This document shows, piece by piece, positions 10,167-19,953 of a stretch of DNA of 64,000 bases. The position numbers and the translations under genes are program-made. The DNA is taken from positions 3,534,001 to 3,598,000 of the forward strand of contig NZ_JAVIWS010000001.1 in NCBI RefSeq assembly GCF_031323975.1, in the 5' to 3' direction. Origin of the DNA: Escherichia ruysiae (GTDB taxonomy: Bacteria > Pseudomonadota > Gammaproteobacteria > Enterobacterales > Enterobacteriaceae). Under the pieces are notes generated by a model. That model was given only the letters and a program-made list of their open reading frames with translations. It was not told the DNA's origin and did not search any database. Every line of letters begins with the position of its first letter. Position 1 is the stretch's first letter.

Positions 10167-12049
10167 ACACTTCCCCGTAGTCCGGCTCTGACCGGCCAGG
10201 TCATAATTTTCCCACGTTGCATACTGTGCAGCGTCATCTGCGAGAAGGTATTAATGGAAACATGACGAGCGATATATTGCTCCAACACCAGACCGAACAG
10301 ATACGGGCTAATACCAGAGAATCCGTCTTCATCCACCGTCAGCTCACAACTGACGCCGCGACCATAAACCAGCAGCCCGGAACCGGGCAGACGGCGGGTA
10401 ACAGGCGTTGTTTTACAGCCAATCAGGCTGCGTACCTGACGCGACTGCGGACTGTCATGCGCCGGAATAAACAGGTTCAGCAGATCGCGCAGTGCCTGAC
10501 CGCCGGTGCGGTGATCCAGATCGGCCAGCGGCAGATAATTAAAGGATAACTGGCGGATCAACCGCCAGGCCATTTCACGTTCCGCCAGTGGTGGCTGTGG
10601 TGGACGAGGTGGACGGATAAGCCCCACACCTGCCACAGGGATGGCCGCATCCACGGTCAGATCGTCCCGGCCATTGCGTGCGATAAGACAGGGCAGATCG
10701 CGGTTGGTGACCATGGCAGTGATGGTGATATGGCGCAGATTTTCCGGGTATGGGGCTTCATACTGGTCAACCAGCGACAGGAATACTTCCGAACCCGTAT
10801 AGGGTGTGCGGGTGCCGTAGCGGCGGGCGTTCTCAGACAACCGACGCGGCTCCCGGCGCAGGGAAAAATAACGCCCATGATTGCCTTCATCATTATTGCG
10901 GGTGTGGTAGAGCGGGCGAAATGTCATCTTCCGCGTGGTGTCGGCTTCCAACCCTTCCACTTCCTGGACCGAAAACACCTCATAGTCGAGCGGATGGGTT
11001 CTGTCCACCACCAGGTGCTGCTCCGTCGTGCTGTGTGTGATATCGATCCGGGCGGTGACGCGGGGAAACAGGTTGATCACCGGGGTACAGAACAGGCTGA
11101 ACTGTGCAGCATTTGTCTGGTGGATCAGCCAGTCTGGCGGCAGGCGGTTCAGTAAGATAACAATTTCCGCCACGCCGCTGTGAATTTTTTGTAACCCGGC
11201 AGACAGACCCGTCGGGGTGAAAAAATAAAAGCGTTCCGGGCAGGCAAAATATTCATGCAACAGGTTATGGCCGTGGAACACGTTCCACGCCAGCGGCAAT
11301 AGCCCTTGATCCGGCTCCAGACCCTCGTACATGACGGGCTGTTTCAGATTCACATCCAGTACGCCGTCAAAATGACCCGGAACGCCAGCCAGTGTGGCAA
11401 TGGCGCTGGTGTGCAACAGTTCGAACAGGTGTGAGGTCGTGCGCTCCTCGCCGCAGAGATAGAGCGGCAGCTTGTCCAGCCCGGCAAGCTGGCTGAAGGT
11501 CAGTTCACCGAAGGTGCGCAGGGTAATGCGTAGTGCTCCGGCGACGTGAATGTTAGCTGGCAGGTAGCGGTGCAGGGCGGGCATATCCGGCGGCGCGGCG
11601 GTCAGGCGCGCCTCTTCGATGGCAAGCGGCCACAGTGTCACATCCTGGTTGCTGCGAAACTGGCAGGCGGCGCTTTCACCTTCCGGAATGGAGGAAAAAA
11701 AGGCAGTGTTGCGTGGGACGGTGAATCCCTTCGCCAAATCACCTTCTTCCGGATCGGGATGTAGTTGTGCCACGCTCATTGAGGGGGTTGGGGTGATGTA
11801 ATTGGGACTGACGACCTCCAACAAACGCTGGGTGAAGCGGGGAAATTCAGCGTCAATTTTAAGCTGCGTGCGGGCGGTCAGGAAGCTGAAAGCTTCGATC
11901 ATACGCTCCACATAGGGATCGGCAATATCCGCTCCCTGCATTCCCAGACGGGCGGCGATTTTGGGATGACGGGCGGCAAATTCGGCTCCCGTTTCCCGCA
12001 GGTAGCTCAATTCGCGGTTGTAGTATTCCAGTAGCCGTGGATCCATCAC
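10163..12049 (-). CDS. tssF: Type VI secretion baseplate subunit TssF (ImpG/VasA family)
   Basis: The 628-residue protein begins with the strongly conserved LLEYYNRELSYLRETGAEFA and continues with PYVERMIEAFSFLTAR and FPRFTQRLLEVVSPNY, hallmarks of TssF. Near the C-terminus are IPAHDSPQSRQVRSLIG and GLVLEQYIARHVSINTF. Length is normal. It lies between tssE (12-bp gap) and tssG (4-bp overlap). Confidence 0.95.
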   Translation of the reverse strand: MMDPRLLEYYNRELSYLRETGAEFAARHPKIAARLGMQGADIADPYVERMIEAFSFLTARTQLKIDAEFPRFTQRLLEVVSPNYITPTPSMSVAQLHPDPEEGDLAKGFTVPRNTAFFSSIPEGESAACQFRSNQDVTLWPLAIEEARLTAAPPDMPALHRYLPANIHVAGALRITLRTFGELTFSQLAGLDKLPLYLCGEERTTSHLFELLHTSAIATLAGVPGHFDGVLDVNLKQPVMYEGLEPDQGLLPLAWNVFHGHNLLHEYFACPERFYFFTPTGLSAGLQKIHSGVAEIVILLNRLPPDWLIHQTNAAQFSLFCTPVINLFPRVTARIDITHSTTEQHLVVDRTHPLDYEVFSVQEVEGLEADTTRKMTFRPLYHTRNNDEGNHGRYFSLRREPRRLSENARRYGTRTPYTGSEVFLSLVDQYEAPYPENLRHITITAMVTNRDLPCLIARNGRDDLTVDAAIPVAGVGLIRPPRPPQPPLAEREMAWRLIRQLSFNYLPLADLDHRTGGQALRDLLNLFIPAHDSPQSRQVRSLIGCKTTPVTRRLPGSGLLVYGRGVSCELTVDEDGFSGISPYLFGLVLEQYIARHVSINTFSQMTLHSMQRGKIMTWPVRAGLRGSV

Positions 12050-12061
12050 TCACCCTCTATA

Positions 12062-12556
12062 TTAATAAAATGTAATGCGGCTGTGCTCCATATCCAGCGC
12101 ACTACGTACCCGGAATGCTGTCGGATACGGCTGCGTGAGGATCTCACCGCAAATTTCAAACTGTAATGTGTTATGGCCATTCTGGCGTTGTTCATCCTGT
12201 AGCGGGATGATTTGCAGTGTGGAGGTCTTCAGCCGGGGTTCAAACCGGGTAATAGTACGCAAAATGGCTCTGCGGATATCATCCCACTTATGTTCATACA
12301 AAAAGCTCCCCGCCAGCGGCGGCAGGCCGTAGTTCACTACGGAAGCAGCCGCCTGCGGGTAACGCGCGGCATCAATATCATCTTCATGGCTGATGGTGTT
12401 GAGCAGAAACGACAAATCCCGGCGGATGATCTCTTTAAGCTGAGCTGGGCTAACACTGATATCGTGGTCGCGCTTCTGGTTTGGGGTGTCGTCGCACAGG
12501 CGGTCAAACAGAGTGGGTAGTAAGTGTTTGCCTGGGCGCTGGTGGGAGGCATTCAT
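12062..12556 (-). CDS. tssE: Type VI secretion baseplate protein TssE (gp25-like)
   Basis: The 164-residue protein is homologous to phage T4 gp25, which starts sheath polymerisation. Visible features are LPTLFDRLCDD near the N-terminus, LKEIIRRDLSFLLN, the VVNYGLPPLAG segment, and IRRAILRTITRFEPRL. It overlaps tagJ by 4 bp and precedes tssF, the usual E-F-G order. Confidence 0.93.
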   Translation of the reverse strand: MNASHQRPGKHLLPTLFDRLCDDTPNQKRDHDISVSPAQLKEIIRRDLSFLLNTISHEDDIDAARYPQAAASVVNYGLPPLAGSFLYEHKWDDIRRAILRTITRFEPRLKTSTLQIIPLQDEQRQNGHNTLQFEICGEILTQPYPTAFRVRSALDMEHSRITFY

Positions 12557-13383
12557 GCATCTTGGCCTTCAGGTGAATTAAAGGTGCAGGTGCTCAAATC
12601 CAGCAGGCTGATATCTCCGTGGCTGGTGAGCCACATTTTTTGCCCCAGAGCCTGTACCAGGGTTTCTCCGGAACCATCCTGCCAGACGGTTTTGCGGCAC
12701 AGACACAGGGTATCGGAGGCTTTTTCTGAACCGCTGTAGCGGGAAAATAGCCAGGCACCATGCACATCACCATTGTGAAGTGTGATATTGACGGGTTTCC
12801 AGATCAGATCGGTCAGACTCGCTGGCGGGGGCGATTTCAGTGAGCGAATTTGCGAAAGCGGCAGCCAGATATACATGCCACCAGTGACCAGTTCCAGCAC
12901 TGGGCCGGTACGGGAGTCGCTGTCGCTTATCCAGTCAAATGTGCCGCCATTCCACTGTCCGGCAGTGTCTGTTATGGTCTCAAACGCGTGGCTGCGGTGG
13001 GCATCGGCATCTGACGTTTTACCATGGGCGTTACAGGCGAGGGCGACAAGCAGATCCTCCATCCAGACGGGCGGAGGGAGAATAAAGCCGGGACGTTGTT
13101 CACCATGAAAGCAGGACTGGCGGTATATCTCACAGCGAATCAACTCCCCAAATACCTGCGCTTCTCGGGTATAATTTGCGTCCAGTCGGGCGCACAGTTG
13201 GATTTGTTGCAGCGCTCGTGACCAGTAGCCGATCACGCACAATAACTGAAACAGGCTGTGCCGATGTAAAGCCTTAGTTGGGTGCATCTTTACTTGTTGC
13301 TCAGCCATCTGAATACCTTCCGCTACAGAATAATTCCGCAGCAGTGCCGACAAGGTAGCCGGTAGCACGTTATTGCTTGTCAT
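12553..13383 (-). CDS. tagJ: TagJ/ImpE-family T6SS accessory protein
   Basis: The 276-residue protein has an N-terminal helical repeat of the ImpE family (QVKMHPTKALHRHSLFQLLC) and a C-terminal part with a conserved LWLPLSQI-like element (IWLPLSQIRSL) and SRYSGSE. In other systems TagJ binds the TssB N-terminus and helps ClpV disassemble the sheath. It overlaps the FHA gene by 14 bp and tssE by 4 bp. Confidence 0.88.
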   Translation of the reverse strand: MTSNNVLPATLSALLRNYSVAEGIQMAEQQVKMHPTKALHRHSLFQLLCVIGYWSRALQQIQLCARLDANYTREAQVFGELIRCEIYRQSCFHGEQRPGFILPPPVWMEDLLVALACNAHGKTSDADAHRSHAFETITDTAGQWNGGTFDWISDSDSRTGPVLELVTGGMYIWLPLSQIRSLKSPPPASLTDLIWKPVNITLHNGDVHGAWLFSRYSGSEKASDTLCLCRKTVWQDGSGETLVQALGQKMWLTSHGDISLLDLSTCTFNSPEGQDA

Positions 13384-14284
13384 GATAGATATCTCCGTGT
13401 TGTACCGGGTTTACCCGGTAATGGCTGTCAATGCCAATGATGCGGTGCTCACGTTGTGTCAGATCGGGTAAGACGGCGCTATGCACCATTTCCGATGCGT
13501 ATTCCGGGGAAAGCAAGTGCAGAATATCGGGGAGAACCGTTTCGGTAGGCCAGATCGTTTCTCCTTCGCCGGTGGTATCCAGGACATCGAGAATAGCGTC
13601 AATGCTTAACCCTCCTGTGACCATATCCTGCAATGAATCAGCTTCAGTGGTCAGATTGCGCAATGAGGCCAGATCCAGCGTAACTGCCTCTTCATTAAGG
13701 GGAAATGGATCGGCATAACGATGGATATCTTGTTCAGGGGACAATAATGCCTGGCGGTATTCCTGGTAAAGTAGGGTTAGTGGGTTATCTGTTTCTGGGG
13801 TGCCTTCGGTGGCGACTGTGCCATGAACCGGAATGATATCAAACGGATTTTGCGACTGCCGTTGCTGTTGTCGAAACCAGTCAAGATCGAGATATTCGCT
13901 TATTGTTTCCAGCGAAACAGCAGTCTGTGGTGTCGTCTTTTCCTCACGTGGAGTAAGAGACGTCGGATTGTTACGAACAAGACACCAGGAAGATAATCCC
14001 CATTCAATCAGATCCCCTTCATTCAGGCGCATACGGTGATGCGGCTCGACAATCTGATCATTTACCGTGCAACAATATTCATCGGACTGATTGATTATCC
14101 ACCACGCCTCTTCGTGGCGAGTCAGGCTGAGAGCAATTTTCGCATTCTCATCCACCTCAAAAACAGGAAGCCAGGGCGCGTTGACGGTGAAGATAATCTG
14201 TGTTCCTGCAGTCGCGTAAATTGTGCTATCGGTAACCCCGTGCGCCTGTATTTTTTGTAGTCCCCAGGAAATATTTCGTTTCAT
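13370..14284 (-). CDS. FHA-domain T6SS accessory protein (TagK/TagH type)
   Basis: The 304-residue protein looks like an FHA fold over about residues 25-110: a beta-rich region containing VNDQIVEPHHRMRLNEGDLIEWG, which resembles the NG..(I/V)...H.L..GD segment. The core G-R and S-x-x-H phosphothreonine motifs are weak, so phosphopeptide binding is doubtful. The C-terminal half (NPLTLLYQEYRQALL, then LHLLSPEYA) resembles the TagK region of enterobacterial T6SS clusters; I am confident of T6SS association but less so of the exact name. It is the first gene of the minus-strand operon. No Ser/Thr kinase or phosphatase (PpkA/PppA) is present in the window. Confidence 0.75.
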   Translation of the reverse strand: MKRNISWGLQKIQAHGVTDSTIYATAGTQIIFTVNAPWLPVFEVDENAKIALSLTRHEEAWWIINQSDEYCCTVNDQIVEPHHRMRLNEGDLIEWGLSSWCLVRNNPTSLTPREEKTTPQTAVSLETISEYLDLDWFRQQQRQSQNPFDIIPVHGTVATEGTPETDNPLTLLYQEYRQALLSPEQDIHRYADPFPLNEEAVTLDLASLRNLTTEADSLQDMVTGGLSIDAILDVLDTTGEGETIWPTETVLPDILHLLSPEYASEMVHSAVLPDLTQREHRIIGIDSHYRVNPVQHGDIYHDKQ

Positions 14285-14615
14285 TACGTATCGCTGTATA
14301 GAGTGTTCTTTTCAATAGAAGAATAATTTCAATTTTTTAGATAAGTAATGCTGAACAATTTATTTTATCAATATTAATTCCTGCGGAAATGTATTGTGAT
14401 AATTTTGATGTAATATATTCATAATGTATATGTGATTGATTTTCTGTATTGAAAAAAAACATAAAAAAGATACTAACCGCTATATTACATTACGTTCTGT
14501 GATATGCATCATTGTTTCATTCTGGAATTTTGATGATTCTATTAATTAGAAGTTCTAATCGGTACATTTATGTTTATGTATCATTTATATGTTCTTACAT
14601 CATCAGGTGTAACAG
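14285..14615. promoter_or_regulatory. AT-rich divergent intergenic region between the two T6SS transcription units
   Basis: These 331 bp contain no credible gene and are strikingly AT-rich compared with the flanking tss genes. Both T6SS operons must start here. AT-richness in a horizontally acquired promoter region fits silencing by H-NS. I see many TATAAT-like hexamers and cannot pick one start reliably. Confidence 0.6.
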
Positions 14616-17249
14616 ATGGACACTCCTGTTTCACGCAGTGCACTATATGGAAAGCTAACAAAACCTTTATTCAGGTCTTTGGAGTCTGCGACAACGTTCT
14701 GTAAATTACGCGCTAATCCTTATGTCGAACTAACGCATTGGTTGCATCAGCTAATACAACAACCAGAGAATGATATTCACCATGTTCTTCGGCATTACCA
14801 AATAACATCTTTTGATGTAGAGAATGCGTTAATTCAGCAATTGGATATATTGCCTGCCGGAGCTAGCGTAATTAGCGATTTTTCCCACCATATAGATCTT
14901 TCTGTTGAAAAAGCCTGGATGTTGGCAAGCATCCGTTTTGGCGATCACAAAATTCGTAGCGGATGGTTACTACTAGCCTGGTTAACCACACCAGAATTGT
15001 ATCGAGTGTTAAAAAATATCTGTGCGCCATTGGCTGGGTTACCGGTAAATGAACTATTGGATATTCTTCCGTCTTTAATCTCATCATCCCCTGAAATATC
15101 AGAGATTCCATATGATGGTTCGGATTTGAATTCTGCGGTTCCGGGAGAAAGCAGTCAGGCATTTTCCAGTAAATCAGCAGGGAGTAAATCCGCGCTGGCG
15201 AAATACTGTCAGGATCTGACTGCACAGGCTCGCGAAGGTGGCATCGATCCAGTCACCGGTCGAGAGCACGAAATTCGTACTATGACGGATATTCTGCTGC
15301 GCCGTCGGCAGAACAATCCGCTGCTAACTGGCGAGGCAGGCGTCGGGAAAACGGCTGTGGTGGAAGGATTCGCGCTGGCGATTGCCGAGGGGGAAGTGCC
15401 GCCCTCACTGCGTAACGTGCGGTTGCTGTCGCTGGATGTCGGGGCGCTGCTGGCGGGAGCGTCTATGAAAGGCGAATTTGAATCCCGCCTGAAGGCGCTG
15501 CTGGAAGAGGCTGCGTGCTCGCCGCAGCCGGTGATTCTGTTTGTCGATGAGGTTCACACCCTGGTAGGCGCCGGAGGTACATCCGGTACAGGTGACGCTG
15601 CCAACCTGCTGAAACCGGCGCTGGCGCGTGGCAGTCTTCGAACGATTGGGGCGACCACCTGGAGTGAGTATAAACGCCATATAGAGAAAGATCCGGCATT
15701 GACCCGGCGATTTCAGGTGTTGCAGGTGGCAGAGCCGGAAGAGGCTGCCGCTGTTGAGATGGTACGCGGGTTAGTCACTACGCTGGAAAAGCACCATAGC
15801 GTACTCATCCTTGATGAAGCCGTGCGTGCTGCTGTACAGCTTTCTCACCGTTATATCCCGGCTCGACAGCTACCGGACAAAGCCATCAGTTTGTTGGATA
15901 CAGCCGCAGCCCGCGTGGCGCTGTCGCTGCACACTCCACCAGCGAATATCCAGTTTCTGCGTCAACGGCTCAAAGCCGCTGAAATGGAGCAGGAACTGCT
16001 ATTAAAACAGGAAAAAATGGGAATCCGCGCAGAGCGAGGCGACACACTGGCGTCGCAGATTATATCGCTGAAAAGAGAACTATTTGATGCGGATGAACGC
16101 TGGCAGCAAGAACTAGAGCTGGTTAACAGATTACAGGAGCAGCGTGCTGCAGAAACCAGCGAGCGTGATGAAATCACACTGCAACAGTCAGAAGCAGCAT
16201 TAAGAGTCTGGCAGGGTGAAAACCCCATCGTGTTTCCGGAAGTGAATGCGGCGGTGGTAGCGGCGATTGTCTCCGACTGGACCGGCATTCCCGCTGGGCG
16301 CATGGTAAAAGATGAAGCCAGCCAGATCCTGGAACTGCCTGCCCGCCTGGCGCAACGTGTTACCGGGCAGATGGATGCTCTGGCGCAGATTGGTGAGCGT
16401 ATCCAGACCGCGCGGGCGGGGTTAGGCGATCCGCGCAAACCTGTGGGCGTCTTTTTGCTGGCCGGGCCGTCCGGTGTTGGCAAGACCGAGACCGCGCTGG
16501 CGCTGGCAGAAGCAATCTACGGCGGTGAGCAGAATCTGATTACTATCAATATGAGCGAGTTTCAGGAATCTCACACCGTCTCCACGCTGAAAGGCGCGCC
16601 GCCCGGCTATGTTGGCTATGGCGAAGGCGGTGTGTTGACGGAAGCTGTACGCCGTCATCCCTGGAGCGTGGTGTTGCTGGATGAAATTGAAAAAGCCCAT
16701 CACGACGTCCACGAGTTGTTCTACCAGGTATTCGATAAAGGTGCGATGGAGGATGGCGAAGGTGTCCACATCGATTTCAAAAATACCACGCTGTTGTTGA
16801 CCACTAACGCAGGTGCGGAGCTTATCAGCCAGCTCTACGAGGATCCGGCGCTGATGCCCGATTCAGCAGGGCTAAAAGAGGCGTTAATGCCGGAGTTACG
16901 CAAACACTTCCCAGCGGCTTTCCTGGGGAGGGTGACGGTTATCCCTTATTTGCCGTTGGATGAGAAGGCGCGAGGTGTTATTGCCCGTCTGCATCTTGGC
17001 AGACTGATGGATCGTATGGCGGAGCAGCATAGCGTTTCACTCATCTATGGCGACGAACTCATTACGCACATTGTGGCGCACTGCCCGATGCACGAAACAG
17101 GGGCACGCTTGCTGATTGGTTATATCGAGCAGCATATTCTGCCGCAACTGTCCCGTTACTGGTTGCAGGCGATGACAGAGAAAACAGCTATCACGCAAAT
17201 CTGCATCCGTGTTGATGAGGATGAACAGATTATTTTTGAAACGGATTAA
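14616..17249 (+). CDS. clpV: Type VI secretion AAA+ ATPase ClpV (TssH)
   Basis: The 877-residue Clp/Hsp100 protein disassembles contracted TssB/TssC sheaths. It has an N-terminal ClpN domain (to about residue 165), a first AAA+ domain with GEAGVGKT (about 239-246) and FVDEVHTLVGAGG, a coiled-coil middle region (about 420-540), and a second AAA+ domain with GPSGVGKT (about 617-624) and LLDEIEKAHHDVHELFYQVFD. The sequence ends in a ClpB-type D2-small domain. It is the first gene of the plus-strand block. An AGGTG ribosome site precedes the ATG. Confidence 0.96.
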   Translation: MDTPVSRSALYGKLTKPLFRSLESATTFCKLRANPYVELTHWLHQLIQQPENDIHHVLRHYQITSFDVENALIQQLDILPAGASVISDFSHHIDLSVEKAWMLASIRFGDHKIRSGWLLLAWLTTPELYRVLKNICAPLAGLPVNELLDILPSLISSSPEISEIPYDGSDLNSAVPGESSQAFSSKSAGSKSALAKYCQDLTAQAREGGIDPVTGREHEIRTMTDILLRRRQNNPLLTGEAGVGKTAVVEGFALAIAEGEVPPSLRNVRLLSLDVGALLAGASMKGEFESRLKALLEEAACSPQPVILFVDEVHTLVGAGGTSGTGDAANLLKPALARGSLRTIGATTWSEYKRHIEKDPALTRRFQVLQVAEPEEAAAVEMVRGLVTTLEKHHSVLILDEAVRAAVQLSHRYIPARQLPDKAISLLDTAAARVALSLHTPPANIQFLRQRLKAAEMEQELLLKQEKMGIRAERGDTLASQIISLKRELFDADERWQQELELVNRLQEQRAAETSERDEITLQQSEAALRVWQGENPIVFPEVNAAVVAAIVSDWTGIPAGRMVKDEASQILELPARLAQRVTGQMDALAQIGERIQTARAGLGDPRKPVGVFLLAGPSGVGKTETALALAEAIYGGEQNLITINMSEFQESHTVSTLKGAPPGYVGYGEGGVLTEAVRRHPWSVVLLDEIEKAHHDVHELFYQVFDKGAMEDGEGVHIDFKNTTLLLTTNAGAELISQLYEDPALMPDSAGLKEALMPELRKHFPAAFLGRVTVIPYLPLDEKARGVIARLHLGRLMDRMAEQHSVSLIYGDELITHIVAHCPMHETGARLLIGYIEQHILPQLSRYWLQAMTEKTAITQICIRVDEDEQIIFETD

Positions 17250-17467
17250 TGGAACATCCTTATTGCAAAAGAATTAAGTGGTGCATTGTGAGTTAGTCGC
17301 TTTCCTGGAGATTCTTCCACCAATGATTTGCAGGGGGCTTTTTGTGCATCGGTAGATAAATTTTTGCGCACGCCTGCTAATGCGCGTGCAAGGGGCTGTA
17401 TTTCTGCAACATATCGCCCTCCCGCCAGAGCATATCTCATGCGCTGGTCAATTGATGGACATTAAGT

Positions 17468-17758
17468 ATGGCATTTCGTTATCCGATGTTGTTGACATTC
17501 CTGTTAATGATGTTCGCCCCCTGTGTTCAGGGGGAACCGCCTTTACCACAGGATGTGCAGCATTTTCTGAGTAATGCGGAAATGTGCCAGCATCTTGCTG
17601 GTGAATGGGACAGCTCTTTACCAGAGAAGGATAAAAGAGACATCGAAAAAGGGGGTGATACCTGGTGTCCTCCGGAGAAGAAATCACTCCCTGTGTTGCG
17701 GAAAAAACAAAAAGAAAACAAAGAGATTATAAAAATACTCTCTGCGTATGATTTTTAA
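17468..17758 (+). CDS. Small exported protein of unknown function in the T6SS cluster
   Basis: This 96-residue protein starts with a clear Sec signal (MAFRYPMLLTFLLMMFAPCVQG, cleavage probably after residue 22). The mature part of about 74 residues has two cysteines that could form a disulfide (AEMCQHLAGEWD and DTWCPPEK) and a lysine-rich tail. I do not recognise a family with certainty. Small exported proteins next to T6SS genes are often immunity proteins or lysozyme inhibitors, but no effector candidate is adjacent: clpV ends 218 bp before and tssB begins 60 bp after. Confidence 0.6.
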   Translation: MAFRYPMLLTFLLMMFAPCVQGEPPLPQDVQHFLSNAEMCQHLAGEWDSSLPEKDKRDIEKGGDTWCPPEKKSLPVLRKKQKENKEIIKILSAYDF

Positions 17759-17818
17759 ACTGTACCGTCGGACCACTCCCCTGGTGTCGTCGGCTGACTG
17801 ATAAGGAAATGAAGGATT

Positions 17819-18364
17819 ATGGCTATCAACAACAGCGCGCAGAAGTTTATTGCCCGCAACCGCGCGCCCCGCGTGCAGATTGAGTATGACGTAGAGATTT
17901 ACGGCTCCGAGAAAAAAATCGAACTGCCGTTTGTCATGGCGGTGCTGGCCGATCTGGCCGGTAAACCACGCGAAGAGCTGCCACCGGTCACCGATCGTAA
18001 ATTCCTTGATATTGATATCGATAACTTCAACGAGCGGATGAAAGCCATTGCGCCGCGCGTGGCATTTGCTGTCCCCAATACGCTGACGGGCGAAGGGCAG
18101 TTAATGGTCGATATCACGTTAGAGAATATGGACGATTTTTCGCCTGCGCAGATTGCCCGTAAGGTGGATGCCCTGAACCAGTTGCTGGAAGCACGTACTC
18201 AGCTTGCCAACCTGCAAACCTATATGGATGGTAAAGCGGGAGCAGAAAATCTGATCAACAAACTATTACAAGACCCAACGTTACTGAAAGCTCTGGCCAG
18301 CGCGCCAAAACCTGTCGCTCAACAGGAAAGTGTCTTATCAGGTGAAACGGGAACAGCAGACTAA
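17819..18364 (+). CDS. tssB: Type VI secretion sheath small subunit TssB (VipA)
   Basis: The 181-residue protein carries the TssB signature: NRAPRVQIEYDVE, LPFVMAVLADLAG, and RKFLDIDIDNFN, then the FSPAQIARKVDALNQLLEAR segment. With TssC it builds the contractile sheath, and its N-terminal helix is the ClpV/TagJ contact region in related systems. A good ribosome site (AAGGAAATGAAGG) precedes the ATG. It is followed by tssC after 24 bp. Confidence 0.96.
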   Translation: MAINNSAQKFIARNRAPRVQIEYDVEIYGSEKKIELPFVMAVLADLAGKPREELPPVTDRKFLDIDIDNFNERMKAIAPRVAFAVPNTLTGEGQLMVDITLENMDDFSPAQIARKVDALNQLLEARTQLANLQTYMDGKAGAENLINKLLQDPTLLKALASAPKPVAQQESVLSGETGTAD

Positions 18365-18388
18365 CTGCGATTTTATTAAGGAACTTTC

Positions 18389-19903
18389 ATGGTAAACGAT
18401 ACTCTTCTGGCGACTGGCGACCTCTCTACTGCGCAAACCACTGCCTATCAGGAAACGGAGTTTGATTCGCTCTTGGATAAAGCCTTCCGTCCCAAGACAC
18501 CTCAGGCTGCAAAGGCGGTTGAGGCGGCAGTTCAGACGCTGGCTCAACAGGCTCTGACAAATACGGTCATCGTTAGTGACGATGCTTATAAAAGTATTGC
18601 TGCGATTATTGAGCAGATCGATTTCAAATTAACGGAACAGATCAAGCTAATCCTGAGTCATCCAGATTTTCAGAAACTGGAGTCCTCCTGGCGTGGGATG
18701 GAACATTTGGTTTACAACACTGAAACCGATGAAAAATTAAAAATCCGCTTTATGAACCTTTCGAAGGATGAATTGCGGAAAAATATGAAACGTTACAAAG
18801 GGATCGCGTGGGATCAAAGCCCCATGTTCAAAAAGCTGTATGAAGCCGAATATGGGCAGTTAGGCGGAGAACCTTACGGTTGTATCATTGCGGATTATTA
18901 TTTTGATCACACCCCGCCGGATGTGGATCTGCTCGGCTCCATTGCCAAAGTGGCAGCCTCCGCCCATGCGCCGTTTATTGCCGGGGCCTCTCCATCAGTG
19001 TTGCAGATGGATTCCTGGCAGGAACTGGCCAACCCGCGTGACCTGACCAAAATTGTGACCCAGAACCTCGAATATGCACCGTGGAACTCACTGCGTAAAA
19101 GCGAGGATTCTCGTTACATTGGCCTGACGATGCCGCGTTTTCTCTCCCGTTTGCCTTATGGCGCGAAAACAAACCCTGTCGATGAGTTTGATTTTGAAGA
19201 AGATGCGGATGGCGCAGATCACAGCAAATATGTCTGGAGTAATGCCGCCTATGCAATGGGGGTAAATATCAACCGTTCTTTCAAACATTACGGTTGGTGT
19301 ACGTTGATCCGTGGTGTGGAATCTGGTGGGGCGGTAGAAAATCTGCCCTGTCATACCTTCCCGACCGATGACGGCGGCGTGGACATGAAATGCCCGACGG
19401 AAATCGCCATCTCTGACCGCCGTGAAGCGGAACTGGCAAAAAATGGCTTTATCCCGCTTATCCATCGCAAAAACTCTGATTACGCCGCCTTTATTGGCGC
19501 ACAGTCGCTGCAAAAACCTCAGGAATATTACGACCCGGACGCCACGGCCAACGCCAATCTCTCAGCCCGGTTGCCATATCTGTTCGCTTGTTCAAGGTTT
19601 GCGCACTTCCTCAAGTGCATCGTGCGCGACAAGATCGGCTCGTTCAAAGAACGTGAAGATATGCAGCGCTGGCTCAATGAATGGATCATGAACTACGTTG
19701 ATGCCGATCCGGTGAACTCCTCACAGGAAACTAAAGCTCGTCGGCCGCTGGCGGCTGCTGAAGTGGTGGTGGAAGAAGTGGAAGGTAATCCGGGTTATTA
19801 CGATGCCAAATTCTTCCTGCGCCCGCATTTCCAGCTTGAAGGATTAACGGGGTCGCTGCGTCTGGTCACAAAACTGCCGTCAGTAAAACAGGGTACTGCC
19901 TGA
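18389..19903 (+). CDS. tssC: Type VI secretion sheath large subunit TssC (VipB)
   Basis: The 504-residue protein has the TssC hallmarks: LESSWRGMEHLVYNTETD, GIAWDQSPMFKKLYEAEYG, PFIAGASPS, and a C-terminal DAKFFLRPHFQLEGL. Length is typical. It polymerises with TssB into the sheath that drives the Hcp tube outward. Spacing and strand indicate cotranscription with tssB. Confidence 0.97.
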   Translation: MVNDTLLATGDLSTAQTTAYQETEFDSLLDKAFRPKTPQAAKAVEAAVQTLAQQALTNTVIVSDDAYKSIAAIIEQIDFKLTEQIKLILSHPDFQKLESSWRGMEHLVYNTETDEKLKIRFMNLSKDELRKNMKRYKGIAWDQSPMFKKLYEAEYGQLGGEPYGCIIADYYFDHTPPDVDLLGSIAKVAASAHAPFIAGASPSVLQMDSWQELANPRDLTKIVTQNLEYAPWNSLRKSEDSRYIGLTMPRFLSRLPYGAKTNPVDEFDFEEDADGADHSKYVWSNAAYAMGVNINRSFKHYGWCTLIRGVESGGAVENLPCHTFPTDDGGVDMKCPTEIAISDRREAELAKNGFIPLIHRKNSDYAAFIGAQSLQKPQEYYDPDATANANLSARLPYLFACSRFAHFLKCIVRDKIGSFKEREDMQRWLNEWIMNYVDADPVNSSQETKARRPLAAAEVVVEEVEGNPGYYDAKFFLRPHFQLEGLTGSLRLVTKLPSVKQGTA

Positions 19904-19953
19904 TTTTTATGAATATTTTAATGAATGATGTCAGATAATACTCAGGGGGAGAT

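Noticed and set aside
10750..11155. Open frames opposite tssF and the other tss genes
   Set aside because: They are shadows of real genes without start signals or recognisable products.
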